Shown piece by piece: positions 62,282 through 64,000 of a stretch of 64,000 bases of DNA. The stretch spans positions 2,542,001 through 2,606,000 of the forward strand of contig NZ_CP054257.1 in the NCBI RefSeq assembly GCF_017893945.1. Reading direction: 5' to 3'. Numbering within the stretch: position 1 is the stretch's first letter; each line of letters opens with the position of its first letter. The stretch comes from Treponema parvum. GTDB lineage: Bacteria > Spirochaetota > Spirochaetia > Treponematales > Treponemataceae. Under the pieces are notes generated by a model. That model was not told the DNA's origin. It searched no databases and saw nothing but the letters and a program-made list of their open reading frames with translations. A program made the translations under genes and the position numbers.

Positions 62282-64000
62282 ATGACAAATACGTTTACTT
62301 TAAAAGAGATATCAAATAAGACAATAGACGGAATATGTGTAGAAATTCCCTCAATACAAAGAGGTCTTGTTTGGACTCCCAGGCAAGTTGAATTTTTGTG
62401 GGATTCTATTTTGCGCGATTTCCCAATAGGAGGTTTTGTTCTTTCAGAGAATAATAAAGGTTCTTACGACTTGATGGATGGACAGCAAAGATTTAATTCA
62501 ATACAGATCGGATTTGCTGAACCTGATAAGGAATCTAAAGCAATTCTTTGGCTCGATCTTAAACTTAGTGATATGGTACGGGGAATTACGCGAAAATATT
62601 ATGTAAAAGCTACAACAATTTCACATCCATGGGGATATAAAAACAATGATGAATGCAGTGTTCTTTCAGCTAAAGAAAGAAGAGCCGCTTTGACATTATA
62701 TTATGATACGGATTCCAAGAATATATATAAAGACGATATCAAAATAATCGATACATATCCATTTGAATCTAGAGACGGATTTCCTATACCTTTAGCATTT
62801 TTTCTTAATAATGATTCAAGTAATGCAGAAAATTTTTTACGAGCTATTACTAAGAGTGTAGAATCTTTACCTGAAAAATGGCAAATAAGATTCTGGAATG
62901 AAAATAATAAGAAATTATTAAACAACAAGAAAGAAAAATTATACGAATTATTTTCGCGGATAAAATCTACATACAAAGTTCCTTTTAGTATTCTTCCTAA
63001 AGGGTCCATGGAAAGAGAATCTAATACGGAAGTGAATCCGGAAGAAAAATCTGATTTAGAGATATTATTTAACCGCTTGAATACGGGCGGAACCAGAATA
63101 ACTCAATCGGATTTATCCTATTCGGCTATAAAAGCATACTGGAGCGAAATTAATAGTAAGAATGAGGAACTTGCAAAACAGTTTATGCCGGCTCCAAAAT
63201 TAGTTATGTTGCTTTTCCGTTTATATCTAACGCTGGAAATACCTGATTGTGAAAAGTTTGAACCGCAATTAACTATCAAAAAAATCCGTTCTTTGGCGCT
63301 GGATCAAGAGAAGAAAAAAAAGATTGCGGATTTTTTTCTGAATGACGATAAGGCTAAAAAAATTTTAGACTCTGTCAAATATGCTTTAATAGACATTCCT
63401 AAATTTGTCCAAATGAGAATTTTGTCTGAAAAACAAGAGTGCTTTTTATTGTTATTTTTTTTAGCGGCTAAAGAATTTGATTTAAATGAAATAAATGCAA
63501 AGGGTCTTGTTTTATTACTGTTTTGGTTTTGTTTGGATATCAATTATGCTTGTAATACATTGCTTAAAAGTTTATCGGAATGTTGCAATAAAACGGATGT
63601 TCTCAAAAAAATTAGGGATTCCATTTGTTCCCTAATTGAAAATGAAAAAATCGTAATTATATATAGTCCCCAAGATATAAAGGGTTCTCTTTTAAATGAA
63701 AATGGAGTATTGAAAGAAGATTTTAAAAGAGAATCTGTCTTTCCTCTTTTACGCAGAATATTATCAATGAAAACATGTCTCGTGTATGCACAACGAAACT
63801 ATCTTGATTCTATATTTCCTAAATTTAATCCTGCTGATACGATTTCATGGGAAGATCACAACCGTCCTTGGGATTATGACCATATTATGCCTAAAGATTG
63901 GTCTTACAATCATTTTAAGAGTGTTCTTAAAACAAGGGTTGATTTCTGGCGTGATACTATAGCTAATCTTGCTGCCATTCCTTTTGAAATAAACCGGGCA
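62282..64000 (+). CDS. DUF262/HNH-type nuclease protein (incomplete)
   Basis: At least 573 codons, running off the window. The N-terminal DUF262 domain has IPSIQRGLVW near 22-31, DSILRDFPIGGF and LMDGQQRF, the ParB-like nucleotide-binding pattern of GmrS/DUF262 proteins. Near residue ~530 DYDHIMPKDW matches the HNH (DUF1524-type) nuclease motif, so both GmrS-like and GmrD-like parts may be in one chain. The start ATG at 62282 has GAGGA at 62266-62270, a distance of 11. GC is low like the island. Probably a modification-dependent anti-phage nuclease; the C-terminus is unseen. Confidence 0.78.
   Translation, partial: MTNTFTLKEISNKTIDGICVEIPSIQRGLVWTPRQVEFLWDSILRDFPIGGFVLSENNKGSYDLMDGQQRFNSIQIGFAEPDKESKAILWLDLKLSDMVRGITRKYYVKATTISHPWGYKNNDECSVLSAKERRAALTLYYDTDSKNIYKDDIKIIDTYPFESRDGFPIPLAFFLNNDSSNAENFLRAITKSVESLPEKWQIRFWNENNKKLLNNKKEKLYELFSRIKSTYKVPFSILPKGSMERESNTEVNPEEKSDLEILFNRLNTGGTRITQSDLSYSAIKAYWSEINSKNEELAKQFMPAPKLVMLLFRLYLTLEIPDCEKFEPQLTIKKIRSLALDQEKKKKIADFFLNDDKAKKILDSVKYALIDIPKFVQMRILSEKQECFLLLFFLAAKEFDLNEINAKGLVLLLFWFCLDINYACNTLLKSLSECCNKTDVLKKIRDSICSLIENEKIVIIYSPQDIKGSLLNENGVLKEDFKRESVFPLLRRILSMKTCLVYAQRNYLDSIFPKFNPADTISWEDHNRPWDYDHIMPKDWSYNHFKSVLKTRVDFWRDTIANLAAIPFEINRA

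Noticed and set aside
1-64000. CRISPR arrays, rRNA genes, known riboswitches
   Set aside because: No regularly spaced repeats, no rRNA-like sequence and no recognised riboswitch core were seen.

Overview
The window looks like a chromosomal segment of a Treponema-type spirochaete. This rests on a FlgM-type anti-sigma factor, periplasmic and lipoprotein genes with loose spirochaetal lipoboxes, a large single-chain PurL, LemA/TPM genes, a PilZ protein and a full-length GH77/GH13 pair, at moderate GC. The organism is inferred from gene content, not from a marker gene.

Layout. 1-2.2 kb: end of an M3 oligopeptidase and an adenosine deaminase. 2.3-4.5 kb: lemA-TPM-TPM envelope operon. 4.65-6.0 kb: a frameshifted DUF4143 ATPase. 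6.1-9.6 kb: PilZ/RlmM-like pair, nitroreductase, dGTPase, ACT protein. 9.6-16 kb: rhomboid, serC-serA, rex with a candidate Rex operator, lytic transglycosylase, PTS IIA-like regulator. 16.3-23.7 kb: a radical-SAM enzyme, then malQ and a giant GH13 protein. 23.8-25.1 kb: a threonine-synthase-like protein without its PLP lysine. 25.3-27.8 kb: DUF3015 and DUF4105 envelope proteins. 28-33.4 kb: hisA-hisI-hisE fusion, hisD, def, fmt and a PASTA protein. 33.5-39.1 kb: phosphohexomutase and an iron-type ABC importer. 39.3-47.2 kb: purL, a thioredoxin-like lipoprotein and two CorC proteins. 47.2-54.7 kb: kinase-like protein, omptin-like protease, RluA, RsmI, FlgM, a metal-ligand-free iron-ADH homologue, a SpoU methylase and an ATPase-HDOD protein.

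From about 55.9 kb the sequence becomes AT-rich and accessory: a RelB/ParE-type module, decayed AraC and IS256 pieces, an Rhs graveyard in which core fragments alternate with putative immunity or lipoprotein genes, a truncated tyrosine recombinase next to a CAT-anticodon tRNA, and the first 573 codons of a DUF262/HNH defence-type protein running off the end.

The most striking pattern is regulatory. At eleven genes a sigma-70-type promoter sits directly against the start codon, most often with exactly six bases between the -10 and the start and no Shine-Dalgarno, which predicts leaderless mRNAs. Other genes here have strong Shine-Dalgarno sequences, so two initiation classes seem to coexist. 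The second theme is pseudoenzymes: a ThrC homologue with Arg at the PLP lysine and an iron-ADH homologue with all four metal ligands replaced.
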